Source: an uncultured Opitutia bacterium
GTDB lineage: Bacteria; Verrucomicrobiota; Verrucomicrobiia; Opitutales; Opitutaceae
DNA: 64,000 bases
Reading direction: 5' to 3'
NCBI GenBank assembly: GCA_903855985.1
Contig: CAIOAO010000013.1
Span: 28,979-92,978, forward strand
Positions 43,260-52,897 of this stretch are shown here, one piece after another; positions within the stretch are counted from its first letter, which is position 1; each line of letters starts with the position of its first letter. Below the pieces are notes generated by a model, which was not told the origin of the DNA, searched no databases, and was given only the letters and a program-made list of their open reading frames with translations. Both the position numbers and the translations under genes were made by a program.

Positions 43260-43940
43260 ATGTCGCTCCTTTCGATCACCGCCCTCCAAAAGTCCTTCCG
43301 CTCGCCCGAGGGGGAACGGAAAACCATCGTGGACGTCCCCGCCTTCACCCTCGCCGCCGGCCAGCAGCTGGCCCTGCGCGGCGAGAGCGGCTCGGGTAAG
43401 ACCACCTTCCTCCACCTCATCGCGGGCATCCTCGCGGCGGATTCCGGCTCGATCCACATTGATGGACGCGACATGGCCGCCCTCGGCGAATCCGGCCGCG
43501 ACCGGCTGCGCGCGGAGTCCATCGGCTACATTTTCCAGACCTTCAACCTGCTCCAGGGTTACTCTGTCCTCGAGAACGTGATGCTCGGCATGGCGTTCGG
43601 CGCCGGCAGCGATCAGACCCGGGCCGCTGCCATGCTGGATCGCGTCGGGCTCTCGCACCGGCTGAAACATTATCCACGGCAGCTCTCCACCGGCCAGCAG
43701 CAGCGCGTGGCGGTGGCCCGCGCCCTCGCCAACCATCCCAAGCTCGTCCTCGCCGACGAGCCCACCGGGAACCTCGACCACAAGAACGCCCGCGAATCCC
43801 TCGCGCTCATCCGCGAGACCTGCCGCGAAAACGGCGCCGCCCTGCTGCTCGTCAGCCATGACCCCGGCGTCCTGGCGTCGTTTGAAGCGGTGCAGGATTT
43901 CTCCGCGCTCAACCGCGCGGACCAGGAGGCGGCGCGATGA
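43260..43940 (+). CDS. ABC transporter ATPase, LolD/MacB type
   Basis: 226 residues from the ATG at 43260 (an ATG at 43227 is in frame but adds an atypical leader). Walker A GESGSGKTT at 41-49, signature LSTGQQQRVAVARAL, Walker B LVLADEPTGNLD and the H-loop SHDP, all in LolD/MacB/FtsE-type ATPases. It works with the permease whose start overlaps its stop by four bases (ATGA). The pair pump or extract substrate from the inner membrane outward; the neighbouring lipoprotein suggests a tripartite arrangement. Confidence 0.9.
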   Translation: MSLLSITALQKSFRSPEGERKTIVDVPAFTLAAGQQLALRGESGSGKTTFLHLIAGILAADSGSIHIDGRDMAALGESGRDRLRAESIGYIFQTFNLLQGYSVLENVMLGMAFGAGSDQTRAAAMLDRVGLSHRLKHYPRQLSTGQQQRVAVARALANHPKLVLADEPTGNLDHKNARESLALIRETCRENGAALLLVSHDPGVLASFEAVQDFSALNRADQEAAR

Positions 43941-45142
43941 AAACCATCGGGCTCATCATCCTCCGCAGCCTGCGCCAGCACCTGCTCTCCACGACCATCA
44001 CCGCGCTGTCCATCGCCCTCGCCGGCGGCCTGCTCATGTCGGTCTGGGTCGTAAAGGTGCAGTCGCAGACCACGTTCACCCAGGTGAACACCGGCTTTGA
44101 CGCCGTCCTTGGCGCCCGCGGCTCCAAGCTGCAGCTCGTCCTCAACGCCATTTTCCACCTCGAGGCGTCGCCCGGCAACCTCGCCTACTCCGACTACGAG
44201 TTCATCCGCCGCCACCCCGCCGTGAAGCTCGCGATCCCCATCGCCGTCGGCGACAACCTGCGGGGCTACCGCATCGTCGGCACCGGGCCGGAGCTGTTCT
44301 CCGACGTGGAATACGTGCCCGGGAGGAAATTCACCTTGGCCACCGGCACGCTCTTCAACCCCGCCGCGAAGGAGGCAGTGCTGGGCGATTTCGTGGCCCG
44401 CAAACTCGGCCTGCACGCAGGTGACACGTTCCATCCCTTCCACGGCCTGATCTACGACGAGAAGAACCAGCACGCGGAATCCTACCTCGTGACGGGCATC
44501 CTCGCGCCGTCGAACACGCCCGCCGACAAGGTGATCTGGATTCCCCTTCACGGCCTGCAGACCATGGCGGGCCACGATCCCCGCGCCGCCACCGATGTCA
44601 GCGCCGTGCTGATCCAGCTCCGCTCGCCCACCGCCGGCTTCATGCTCGACATGATGTACAACAAGCAGGGCAACCGGCTCACGTTCGCGTATCCCATCGG
44701 CGCCATCATGGCCGAGCTCTTCAACAAGATCGGCTGGTTCGACCAGGTGCTCACCCTGATCTCCTACCTCGTCGCCCTCGTCTCCGCCGGCGGCGTGCTC
44801 GTCGCCATCTACAATTCCATGGCCGCCCGCCGCCGCGACATCGCCATCCTGCGCGCACTCGGCGCCCGCCGCCGCACCATCTTCAGCGCCATCGTCCTCG
44901 AAGCCGCCGCCATCGGCCTCCTCGGCATGATCGCCGCGTTCGCCGCGTACGCCGTGATCCTCACCGGCGTGGCCACGGTCATCCGCAACCAGACCGGCGT
45001 CCTGCTCAACACCTGGGCCTACAACCCCGTCATGCTCTGGGCGCCCCTCGGCATGATCGCCCTCTGCGCCCTGGGCGGCCTGCTGCCCGCGTGGAAAGCC
45101 TACCGCACCGACATCGCGGGCAACCTTGCGCCGGTTTCCTGA
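43937..45142 (+). CDS. FtsX/MacB-type ABC transporter permease
   Basis: 401 residues. One N-terminal span (residues 5-30), a long periplasmic MacB-type core domain, then three C-terminal spans, the FtsX/MacB topology. Near the C-terminus the segment RRRDIAILRALGARRRTIFSAI is the coupling helix found in this family. ATGA overlap with the ATPase gene confirms the pair. Mechanotransmission transporters of this type export lipoproteins, peptides or drugs. Its position among metal genes hints at a role in moving a metal-binding lipoprotein, but this is inferred only. Confidence 0.88.
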   Translation: MKTIGLIILRSLRQHLLSTTITALSIALAGGLLMSVWVVKVQSQTTFTQVNTGFDAVLGARGSKLQLVLNAIFHLEASPGNLAYSDYEFIRRHPAVKLAIPIAVGDNLRGYRIVGTGPELFSDVEYVPGRKFTLATGTLFNPAAKEAVLGDFVARKLGLHAGDTFHPFHGLIYDEKNQHAESYLVTGILAPSNTPADKVIWIPLHGLQTMAGHDPRAATDVSAVLIQLRSPTAGFMLDMMYNKQGNRLTFAYPIGAIMAELFNKIGWFDQVLTLISYLVALVSAGGVLVAIYNSMAARRRDIAILRALGARRRTIFSAIVLEAAAIGLLGMIAAFAAYAVILTGVATVIRNQTGVLLNTWAYNPVMLWAPLGMIALCALGGLLPAWKAYRTDIAGNLAPVS

Positions 45143-45158
45143 GCCCGCCACCCGCCGC

Positions 45159-45647
45159 ATGAACCCGGTCAAATTCCTCGTTCTGCTCCTGCTGGTGCCC
45201 GTCGTGCTGCTTACCGGCTGCGCGAAATCAGCCCCGGCGTCCGCCGCCGTCCCCCCATCGGCAAAGCACGAGCACCATCCGCCCCACGGGGGCACGCCGG
45301 TCGTGCTCGGCGACGATGCCTACCACGTCGAACTCGTCCTCGAGGCCGGCACCGGCAAGCTCTCGGCCTATGTCCTCGACGGCGAAATGGAAAACTTCAT
45401 CCGCTCCGCCGCACCGTCGTTCGAGATCTCCGTGCTGGTCAACGGCGAGATGAAAACCCTGACGCTGCGGGCCGTGGCCAATCCCGCCACCGGTGAGACC
45501 GTCGGCGACTCGTCTCAGTTCGAAACCCAGGCCGACTGGCTGAAGACGACCAACACCTTTGACGGCGTCATCAAGACCCTCGCCATCCGCGGCACGACGT
45601 TCACCGACGTGGACTTCGACTTCCCCGAGGGCAACGACAAGGACTGA
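45159..45647 (+). CDS. Lipoprotein with His-rich region
   Basis: 162 residues from the ATG at 45159. Lipobox LLTGC with Cys21, then a short His/Pro stretch (HEHHPPHGG at about 36-44) and a beta-rich domain with AYHVELVLEAGTGKLSAYVLDG. The HGG block resembles periplasmic metal-binding proteins but I do not recognise a named family. It follows the ABC permease by 16 bases and is probably a substrate-binding or metal-chaperone component of the same system. Confidence 0.75.
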   Translation: MNPVKFLVLLLLVPVVLLTGCAKSAPASAAVPPSAKHEHHPPHGGTPVVLGDDAYHVELVLEAGTGKLSAYVLDGEMENFIRSAAPSFEISVLVNGEMKTLTLRAVANPATGETVGDSSQFETQADWLKTTNTFDGVIKTLAIRGTTFTDVDFDFPEGNDKD

Positions 45648-45790
45648 GGGTGCAGCGCGTTGCCCCTCACGCGCTGGCTTGATGGGGATACGGTCCGCTC
45701 GCCGCGTCACGGGCCGATCCGCGCCGGGGACCACGCCTTCCCCGGGCCGCATTTGCAATCCGCCCGGCCCAGCACACGCTTGCGTATTCC

Positions 45791-45820
45791 AAAATCGAAA
45801 TTCGAGAATCAAAAATCGAA
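45791..45820. repeat. Family D repeat, intergenic copy
   Basis: AAAATCGAAATTCGAGAATC and a following AAAAATCGAA, degenerate copies of the family D unit TCGAAATTCGAAAA. They lie directly before the start codon of the COG0523 GTPase (45827), where a ribosome-binding site would be expected and none is visible. The 179-base gap before that gene otherwise shows no gene or terminator. Confidence 0.7.
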
Positions 45821-45826
45821 ACTCCC

Positions 45827-47251
45827 ATGAGCTCCGGCCCCATTCCCGTCACCGTCCTCACCGGCTTCCTCGGCGCCGGCAAGACCACCCTCCTCAACCG
45901 CATCCTCACCGAGCAGCACGGCAAGAAGCTCGCCGTCATCGAGAACGAGTTCGGCGAGGTGGGCGTGGACAACCAGCTCGTCATCTCCAGCGACGAGGAG
46001 CTCTTCGAGATGAACAACGGCTGCATCTGCTGCACCGTCCGCGGCGACCTCATCCGCATCCTCGGCCGGCTCATCAAGCGCAAGGACCGGCTCGACGGCA
46101 TCCTCATCGAGACCACCGGCCTCGCCAACCCCGCGCCCGTCGCGCAGACGTTTTTCACGGACGACGAGATGAAGCAGAACTTCCGGCTCGATGCCATCGT
46201 CACCGTGGTCGACGCCAAGCATGTCCTCCAGCACCTCGACCAGGATGACGAGGCCATCAAGCAACTCGCATTTGCCGACGTGATATTGCTCAACAAGACC
46301 GACCTCGTCAGCGCCGCCGACCTCGACGCGCTCGAGGAACGCATCCGCCGCATCAATGCCGTGGCGAAGATCCACCGCAGCAAGAATTGCGACGTCCCCC
46401 TCGACCGTGTGCTCGAGGTCGGCGGTTTCAACCTCGGCCGCGCCACCGAGCTCGACCCCAAGTTCCTCGAGCCCGAGTACCCCTTCGAATGGGCCGGCGC
46501 CTACGCCCTGCCCGTCGGCACGCACGAGCTCGTCATCGGCCACGAGGAAGAGATGCACGGGCACAGCCATTCGCACGAGGGCCACGACCATGATCACGAC
46601 CATGGCGAGGACGGCCACCACCATCATCACCACGGCAATCCCAACGAACTCGACGTTGTCATCCTGCCCGTAAAATCCACCGACGAACCCGCCCTCGCCG
46701 CCGCCCGCGAGGTCGCCGTGCGGGCGTTTGCCGACTGGGAAACACGGCTCAAGGCCGGCGACACCGTCGTCCCCGGCACGACCTTGCAGCGCCTGCTGCT
46801 CACCGAGGGCAACGGCACCTACCCGCTCAAGGTGGAGCACGCCGGCACGTACCTCGTCTTCGAGTCCTGCGGCCACGACCCGCTGCACATCCAGGTCCAG
46901 GGCAAACCCGTGAAGCCGCACTGGCAGCAGGATTTTCACGCCGCGCACACCCACAACGACGCCGTCACCTCCGTCGGCATCAGCCTTCCCGGCGACCTCG
47001 ACGGCCGGAAGCTCAACGACTGGATCAGCGGCCTGCTCCGCACCAAGGGTGGTGACATCTACCGCATGAAGGGCGTGCTCAGCGTCAAGGGCTCGACCAA
47101 GCGCCTGGTTTTCCAGGGCGTGCACATGCTCTTCGACGCCAAGTTCGACCGCGAATGGGACGCCGACCCGCGCACCAACACCCTCGTCTTCATCGGCCGC
47201 AACCTCGACCGCGCCGCCCTCACCGCCGCCTTTCAGGCCTGCTTCGCCTGA
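45827..47251 (+). CDS. COG0523 (CobW/YjiA-type) GTPase, His-rich, with an extra domain
   Basis: 474 residues, about 100 longer than usual for the family. G1 GFLGAGKT at 13-20, metal-binding CxCC at Cys66-Cys68-Cys69 (GCICC), switch ETTGLANP and NKTDLV. A His/Asp-rich loop at about 243-270 (HGHSHSHEGHDHDHDHG) is followed by an unusual segment of about 90 residues (roughly 285-385) containing FESCGHDPLHIQVQG, which interrupts the normal C-terminal CobW domain. The usual family end (LVFIGRNLD) is present. Metallochaperone that delivers zinc or another metal using GTP. It stands at the end of the metal block. Confidence 0.9.
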   Translation: MSSGPIPVTVLTGFLGAGKTTLLNRILTEQHGKKLAVIENEFGEVGVDNQLVISSDEELFEMNNGCICCTVRGDLIRILGRLIKRKDRLDGILIETTGLANPAPVAQTFFTDDEMKQNFRLDAIVTVVDAKHVLQHLDQDDEAIKQLAFADVILLNKTDLVSAADLDALEERIRRINAVAKIHRSKNCDVPLDRVLEVGGFNLGRATELDPKFLEPEYPFEWAGAYALPVGTHELVIGHEEEMHGHSHSHEGHDHDHDHGEDGHHHHHHGNPNELDVVILPVKSTDEPALAAAREVAVRAFADWETRLKAGDTVVPGTTLQRLLLTEGNGTYPLKVEHAGTYLVFESCGHDPLHIQVQGKPVKPHWQQDFHAAHTHNDAVTSVGISLPGDLDGRKLNDWISGLLRTKGGDIYRMKGVLSVKGSTKRLVFQGVHMLFDAKFDREWDADPRTNTLVFIGRNLDRAALTAAFQACFA

Positions 47252-47264
47252 ACCGGCGCCGGGG

Positions 47265-48413
47265 TCAGTACACCCCGTGGCGGTCCGCCGTCTCGCGCAG
47301 GAGTGCCACGTGGGCCGCCGGTGTCTCGGGCGCGATCGCGCAGGCCGTGCTGAGGATGAAGCCGCGGGCCGTCATCCCAATCTCCAGCCGCCGGATCACA
47401 TCGGCGCGGATCTGCTCCGGCGTGCCCTGCAGCAGCACGTGCACCGGGTCGATGTTGCCCTTGATGAAGGCCCGGTGGCCGATGCGCCGCACGGCGTCAG
47501 CTAGCTCCACATTGCCCAGCGGCGGCGGATCGAGGCACTCGATGCCGTCAAACCCGGTGTCAATGATCGCCTCCAGCCGGTCGCCAATCGCGCCGCAGGT
47601 GTGGCAGTAGCTCGGCACGCCGCCCGCCCGCGCCGCCGCCGCCAGCACCGCCTGCGCCGGCGCGATCAGGTCGCGGTACAACTGGGGTGAGATGAAACTC
47701 TGCCCGGCCCACGGCGCGGAGACATTGAGCGCATCCGCCCCGGCCGCGATCTGTTCGCGGGCATGGCCGACCACCGCCCGGGCAAACTTCGCCAGCAGCG
47801 CGCGGCAGCGCTCCGGCTCCGTCAGCAGCGCCTCCATCGCGCCATCCGCGCCAAGCGCGTCGATCAGGTAATCCTCCGGCGAGTAGAGCGCGCCGTGCAG
47901 TGACATGTCCGGGCCGGCGATCACCCGCGCCTGGGTCAGCTCGGCCACGCGGCCGGCCGCGTCCTGGGCCAGCGGCATGCGCAACCGCGTCGTGGGCGGA
48001 TGGTAGCTGAGTTGCTCCGCGATCGCCGCCGGGTCGAGGTCGCCGATCTCGCGCTCCGGCGGGACGGCGTGCGTGTACCGCGGCAGGTCGTTGTGGCAGT
48101 AAAGGCACGAGTCGCCGTTGCGAAAATGCACCACCGGGCCCTCGGGGTTCGTGCGGTCGATCCGCTGGACCGTCCGCTCGTCGAGCGGGGCGAGACCCAC
48201 CGCCGGGATCAGGACGCCGTCAAAACCAAAGCGCCGGCTGATCTCGCAGAAGCCGCGGGCGAGTGCGCCGCCGTGGTTATGCCACACGTCAATCGGGTCC
48301 AGCTCCGGCATCTGCCGCAGCACAAACCCCAGGGACGGCTGGCACATCACCGGCACGCGGTCCGGGCGCTCCAGGCGCATGGCGGCGGCGAGGCGGGTAC
48401 GGGAGGTGTGCAT
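47265..48413 (-). CDS. Uroporphyrinogen decarboxylase-family protein, paralogue 2
   Basis: 382 residues from the ATG at 48411-48413. URO-D-like TIM barrel with early RLERPDRVPV, the pair CHTCGAIGDRLEAIIDTGFDGIECLDPPP and KGNIDP..LLQGTPEQI. As in paralogue 1, the Cys/His pattern (YCHTCG) looks like the methyltransferase branch and not HemE. Convergent with the GTPase gene and divergent from the 1439-residue protein. Its catalytic partner and substrate are unknown. Members of this family are common in Verrucomicrobiota sugar loci, which may be relevant. Confidence 0.78.
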   Translation of the reverse strand: MHTSRTRLAAAMRLERPDRVPVMCQPSLGFVLRQMPELDPIDVWHNHGGALARGFCEISRRFGFDGVLIPAVGLAPLDERTVQRIDRTNPEGPVVHFRNGDSCLYCHNDLPRYTHAVPPEREIGDLDPAAIAEQLSYHPPTTRLRMPLAQDAAGRVAELTQARVIAGPDMSLHGALYSPEDYLIDALGADGAMEALLTEPERCRALLAKFARAVVGHAREQIAAGADALNVSAPWAGQSFISPQLYRDLIAPAQAVLAAAARAGGVPSYCHTCGAIGDRLEAIIDTGFDGIECLDPPPLGNVELADAVRRIGHRAFIKGNIDPVHVLLQGTPEQIRADVIRRLEIGMTARGFILSTACAIAPETPAAHVALLRETADRHGVY

Positions 48414-48563
48414 GGCGTCTGAAGAGGGTGGCGACCCGGCGGGATTTCACGATTCCGAAACACGCGCAAAAATTGCCGCCGCCCAGGTTGAAGCCGCAAA
48501 TAGGGTTTGTCCCGCCCAGGCCGGGAGGGTTAGTCCTAGGGCGACTCGCCGCCGCTTTACCCC

Positions 48564-51500
48564 ATGCACTCCCCTCGCGACCCCGCCGTCGACGTTCTGC
48601 CGCGCACGCCCCAGCGCTCCACCCGACTGGGCCAGAACGCCGCCATCATATATGCCGCCACGCATCCGCGCTACCGCGCGCTGGCGGAAAGCATCGCCAC
48701 CGCCATCACCGCCCGCGGCGGCACGGCCCCGGAATGCATCGCCGACACCGCGCTGATTCCCACGCGCGACATCCCGCTGCCCGCCGCCTACCGGCAGCGG
48801 CCGCTCGTGCTCCTGGGTAACCTGAACACCAACCGCGTGCTCCAGCCCCTGTACGCCGACTACCTCTGCTCGACCGATGCGGCCTATCCCGGCGGCGACG
48901 GCTACGATCTCCGCACGCTCCACAATCCTTACGGCACCGGCACCAATGTCATCCTCGCCGGCGGCAGTTCCCTCCGCGGCGTCGAGCGCGCGGTCGAGCG
49001 GCTGCTCGCCGCCCTCGCGGCCACCGACGCCACCGTCACCCTGCCCTTCCTGCTGCAGCTGGAACTGGACCCCGCCCTAGTCGCGCAGCTCGCCGACTGG
49101 CCCTACACCTCGCTCGCCGACTCCTCGGCCCTGCAGGCGTCGCGTTCCCGCGGGCTGATGTTCATCACCGAGCCAATCCGGCTCATCGGCGCCTACACCT
49201 ACATGTGGTCGGCCACCGGCGACGAGCGCTACGCCTTGGTCGCCCGCGACCAGCTCCGCGCGCTCAACGAGCGCATGACCGACGGCTACGGCGACTGGCA
49301 CTACCTGGCCGAGCGCTTCATGCGCGCGATCCCGCTGCTGATTGCCAGCGGGCTGCTGACCGACGCCGACATCCTCCGCACGGACCACCTGCTGATGCTC
49401 ACCGCCCTCGGCAACCAGAACGAGTGGTGGCGCATCCGCGTCGGCCACCCGCCGCTGGGCCACCGCCACCAGGGCAAGGGCACCTACGAGTTCCTGCTCA
49501 TCGCGCGTTACCTGCGCGACCAGGCCCGCCCGAGCCCCGCCCTGCGCGCGCTCTGCGAGACCTGGATGGCCGAGTGCTGCCTGTTCCTCGACACCCTCGC
49601 CGCCGCGCGCGTGGACGACCAGGACGACGAGAGCTGCCTCAACAACATCGCCACCATCTACCGCTACGCCCTCGGCCAGGAGCGGCACACGTTCTTCACC
49701 AGCGGCAGCGCCCGGCTCGTGGCGGCGCGCTGCCTGGCGCTGCACGACAACAACGGCAACGGCGCCGGCCAGGGCGGCTATGGCGAGAGCCAGGGCATGT
49801 ACCTCCAGCAGGAGGCGACGGTGCAGACCGCGGCCAGTGCGTTTTACTACGGCGACGGCCGCCTGAAGTGGATCCTGCACCAGCTGCCCAACCTCGCCCG
49901 CCCGCAGCGTTACCCGTTCCTGCAGTTTGCACCCGTGTTCGTGCAGAACTTCGCCACCGGCCCCGAACTGGTCCCGGTCCCGCCGGCCGCCGACCGCCAG
50001 ATCGAGGTGCTGCCCGTCACCGACCACCAGTTCGCCATCAGCAACCAGCCGCCCGAGCACTCCGAGCCCGCCGGCCACATGGTCAACGCGCCCGAGAACT
50101 GGCAGCTGGCCGAGGCCATCGCCCTCAACCGGCTCCCGCAGGCGCGCGGCTTCGACAAGATCGTGCTGCGCGGCGGCTACGAGCGGAGCGACGCCTACCT
50201 CATGATCCAGGGCTACCAGGGCGGCTTCCGCTGGCAGGGCCACATGCAGGCGGCCAACTGCCTCGTGCGGTTTTTCCAGGCCGGCCACGTGTTTCTCGTC
50301 CAGAACACCTCGCGCCACTCGTACCACGACAAAAACGGCCTCTTCATCAGCGACGGCCACAACGGCACGCCGCTTCCGCCCATCGCGGAACGGGTCGCGA
50401 TCGCGGATTTTGCGCCCGTCGGGCTGACTGTCACGCGGCTGTCCGACTATCACCACACGGAGTGGACGCGGCACATCTTCTGGTCGAAGGCCCGCGAAGG
50501 CTACGTCGTCGTGATCGACCGCACCGTCTTCCAGGCCGACGGCCCCTACTCGCTCACCTGCTCGTGGCGCACGCCGGGTTACGCCGAGTTAAACGGCCGC
50601 CGCTGGGTCAGCGACCAGGGCACGCACCGCTTCACGCTGGTTGCCGGCAGCCACGTCTCCTCCACCTGCGAGGTGGATTCCGACCAGGGCGCCTGCGAGC
50701 CATACGTGCTGCGCCAGCGCCGCGCCGGCCCGCACCGCGCCGGGGACGAGGCAACATTTCAGAATCTCTTTTACGTCCGCGCCCAGGGCGGCGCCGAGTC
50801 CCTCGACCTCCAGCGGCTCGATGAACGTTCCGCCGTCGTCGTGCGCAACGGCGTCCCCGCGGCCTGGTGCGGCATCGAGCTCGCGGCCGGCACCGCCTGG
50901 CTGCCGGGCGCCAGCGCCCGCGCCGCGAGCGCCTGGGCCGAGGCCACGTCGCTCGCCTTCGCCGGCGCCACCTCCGTCATTCTCGCTCCCACCGGCTGGC
51001 AGATCCGGAGCGACCAGCCGGTTGCCCTCCTGCTCGACTTGTCCGCGGCCACCTTGACCGTGCGCTTGGATGCGCCCGGCGCGAGCGCCGCCCAGGTTTC
51101 ACTCACGCTGGATGGCGCGGTGAGCAAGGTGACCGTCACGGACTGCCTCACCCTTCCGCTCGCCACCGCAGCGTGTGCCACGTTGCAGAGTGCGCTGGCT
51201 GCCTGGCTGGGCACGCTCCGGCCGGTGCTCGCCGCCGCAGCGCCGGCGGCCGAGGTTCGTCCGGCCTCGGGCTGGACCAGCGCCTGGACCTACGACAGCG
51301 GCAGCCGCCGGCCCGAGCGCGTGCGCCAGGTCTGCGTCACCGCGAATCCCCTGCCCGTCGACGCCTCCCCCGACCAGCTGCTTGATCCGGTCATGCCCGA
51401 CGGCTACTCGCGTGAAATCTGGACGCAGTGGCCGAAGGCCGCGCACTACGACCTGACGCTCACGTTTCCCGCGCCGCGGGCCGTGACCGCGCTCAATATC

Positions 51501-52883
51501 CTTGGCGACTGCATCGATGATCCGTCGCTGCGCGTGTACAACCCGCTGCCCGACGGCATCACCGTCGCGGCGGAAACCGTCGCCGGCGCCCGGCGCCCCG
51601 GCACCGCCAGCCCCGCCCCCGACCGCCGTTACAAGCGCTACCGCGATGCCGAAAACCGGCTCGAGGTCCGCACCGCGGCCGTCAACGAGACCGTCCGCAC
51701 CCTGCACGTCCGCATCCCTGCTCCGCCCGATGGCCGGCCGTTTGTGCTGAACCGGCTCGAGGTGCTGGGCGACCGCGCGGTCGCCCCCGCGCTTCTCCAC
51801 TGGATCGCCGCGGACCTCAACGGCGACGGCCGCCCCGAGATCGTCACCGTCAACGTCGCCAACGAGCTCTTCGTCCTCGACGACTCGGGCCGCGAACTCT
51901 GGCGCCGCACGCTGCCCGTGCCCGTCACGCATCTTTCCGCCCAGCCGCTCGACGCCTCGGGTCCCCCCGTGCTCTGTGTCGGCCTCCTCGGCGGCGAACT
52001 GCACCTGTTCAAGCCCGACGGTTCCGTCCGGGCCGCATTGAAGCTCGCCGAGGAGTTCCGCGCCCGCACGGACTGCCTGATGGGCTGGTTCAACGCCATC
52101 CACGGGCTCGCCATCTGGCATCGCGGCGCCGACGGGCGCGGGTCGCTCGTGATGGGCGGCTACGGGATCATCGTGTTTCTCGACGCCGACTGCCACATCG
52201 CCGGCCACGCGTTTTCTGACGGCCCCTGGATGTACAATATCCTCGTCACGCCCCAGTCCCTCCCGGGCGCCGGCGACATCTATGCCCGCTGCGGTTGGAA
52301 CCACGGCATCCAGTATTACGAGGGTGTGCCCGGCACCGGTCCCAGTGGCGTGGTGCACAGCTTCGGCGGCTTTCCGCAGCCGATGTTCCGCAAGCTGGCC
52401 CGGGTAATCCCCTTCCTCAACGGCCGCTCGCTCGCCTACGAATGGACGGAGGCCTCCGGCGAACCCGGCGGCGCCATCTTCGCCGCCACCGAACTCGGCT
52501 GCGGCGTGCTGTCCACGGCCCGGAAGGACTGGCTCTGGAAACTCGAGGGCGGCATGAGCCTCAACGCCTGCTGCACCGGCCGCGTGGACCAGCGCGCTGT
52601 CGCACTCACCGGCGGTGCGGATGGGTTTGTCACTGCGGTGGATCTCGCCGACGGCCGCGTCATCCGCAACTGGCACGCCGGTGCTCCCGTGGTCGGAGTA
52701 GCCCAGACCCCGGCCGGCGACCTCATCGTGGCGACACGCCGCGGCGTCCAGTCGCTCGACGCCGCCTGGCAGCCGCGCAGCACCCACGCCGGTTCCGTCC
52801 GCCGCATGCTCGCCCTCGACGGCGCCCGCCTGCTCCTCTGCCGCGACGACTCCACCCTCGAATTACTGCAGGTGCAGAAGTAA
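48564..52883 (+). CDS. Large multidomain protein, FG-GAP and propeller-like C-terminus
   Basis: 1439 residues, unrecognised as a whole. No signal peptide is seen at the chosen ATG. Residues 1-160 look like an alpha/beta sub-domain of the sort that precedes some glycoside hydrolases (NAAIIYAATHPRYRALAESI, LLGNLNTNRVLQPLY). Residues about 200-650 are helical with Trp/His/Tyr-rich stretches, resembling polysaccharide lyase or heparinase-type barrels. Around 1085 there is an FG-GAP/VCBS-like DLNGDGRPEIV, and the final 400 residues have repeated beta strands like a propeller (GGADGFVTAVDLADGRV). Function is likely carbohydrate-related but unproven. Followed by a hairpin repeat and the nitrilase gene. 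Confidence 0.7.
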   Translation: MHSPRDPAVDVLPRTPQRSTRLGQNAAIIYAATHPRYRALAESIATAITARGGTAPECIADTALIPTRDIPLPAAYRQRPLVLLGNLNTNRVLQPLYADYLCSTDAAYPGGDGYDLRTLHNPYGTGTNVILAGGSSLRGVERAVERLLAALAATDATVTLPFLLQLELDPALVAQLADWPYTSLADSSALQASRSRGLMFITEPIRLIGAYTYMWSATGDERYALVARDQLRALNERMTDGYGDWHYLAERFMRAIPLLIASGLLTDADILRTDHLLMLTALGNQNEWWRIRVGHPPLGHRHQGKGTYEFLLIARYLRDQARPSPALRALCETWMAECCLFLDTLAAARVDDQDDESCLNNIATIYRYALGQERHTFFTSGSARLVAARCLALHDNNGNGAGQGGYGESQGMYLQQEATVQTAASAFYYGDGRLKWILHQLPNLARPQRYPFLQFAPVFVQNFATGPELVPVPPAADRQIEVLPVTDHQFAISNQPPEHSEPAGHMVNAPENWQLAEAIALNRLPQARGFDKIVLRGGYERSDAYLMIQGYQGGFRWQGHMQAANCLVRFFQAGHVFLVQNTSRHSYHDKNGLFISDGHNGTPLPPIAERVAIADFAPVGLTVTRLSDYHHTEWTRHIFWSKAREGYVVVIDRTVFQADGPYSLTCSWRTPGYAELNGRRWVSDQGTHRFTLVAGSHVSSTCEVDSDQGACEPYVLRQRRAGPHRAGDEATFQNLFYVRAQGGAESLDLQRLDERSAVVVRNGVPAAWCGIELAAGTAWLPGASARAASAWAEATSLAFAGATSVILAPTGWQIRSDQPVALLLDLSAATLTVRLDAPGASAAQVSLTLDGAVSKVTVTDCLTLPLATAACATLQSALAAWLGTLRPVLAAAAPAAEVRPASGWTSAWTYDSGSRRPERVRQVCVTANPLPVDASPDQLLDPVMPDGYSREIWTQWPKAAHYDLTLTFPAPRAVTALNILGDCIDDPSLRVYNPLPDGITVAAETVAGARRPGTASPAPDRRYKRYRDAENRLEVRTAAVNETVRTLHVRIPAPPDGRPFVLNRLEVLGDRAVAPALLHWIAADLNGDGRPEIVTVNVANELFVLDDSGRELWRRTLPVPVTHLSAQPLDASGPPVLCVGLLGGELHLFKPDGSVRAALKLAEEFRARTDCLMGWFNAIHGLAIWHRGADGRGSLVMGGYGIIVFLDADCHIAGHAFSDGPWMYNILVTPQSLPGAGDIYARCGWNHGIQYYEGVPGTGPSGVVHSFGGFPQPMFRKLARVIPFLNGRSLAYEWTEASGEPGGAIFAATELGCGVLSTARKDWLWKLEGGMSLNACCTGRVDQRAVALTGGADGFVTAVDLADGRVIRNWHAGAPVVGVAQTPAGDLIVATRRGVQSLDAAWQPRSTHAGSVRRMLALDGARLLLCRDDSTLELLQVQK

Positions 52884-52897
52884 AATTCTCCCACCCG

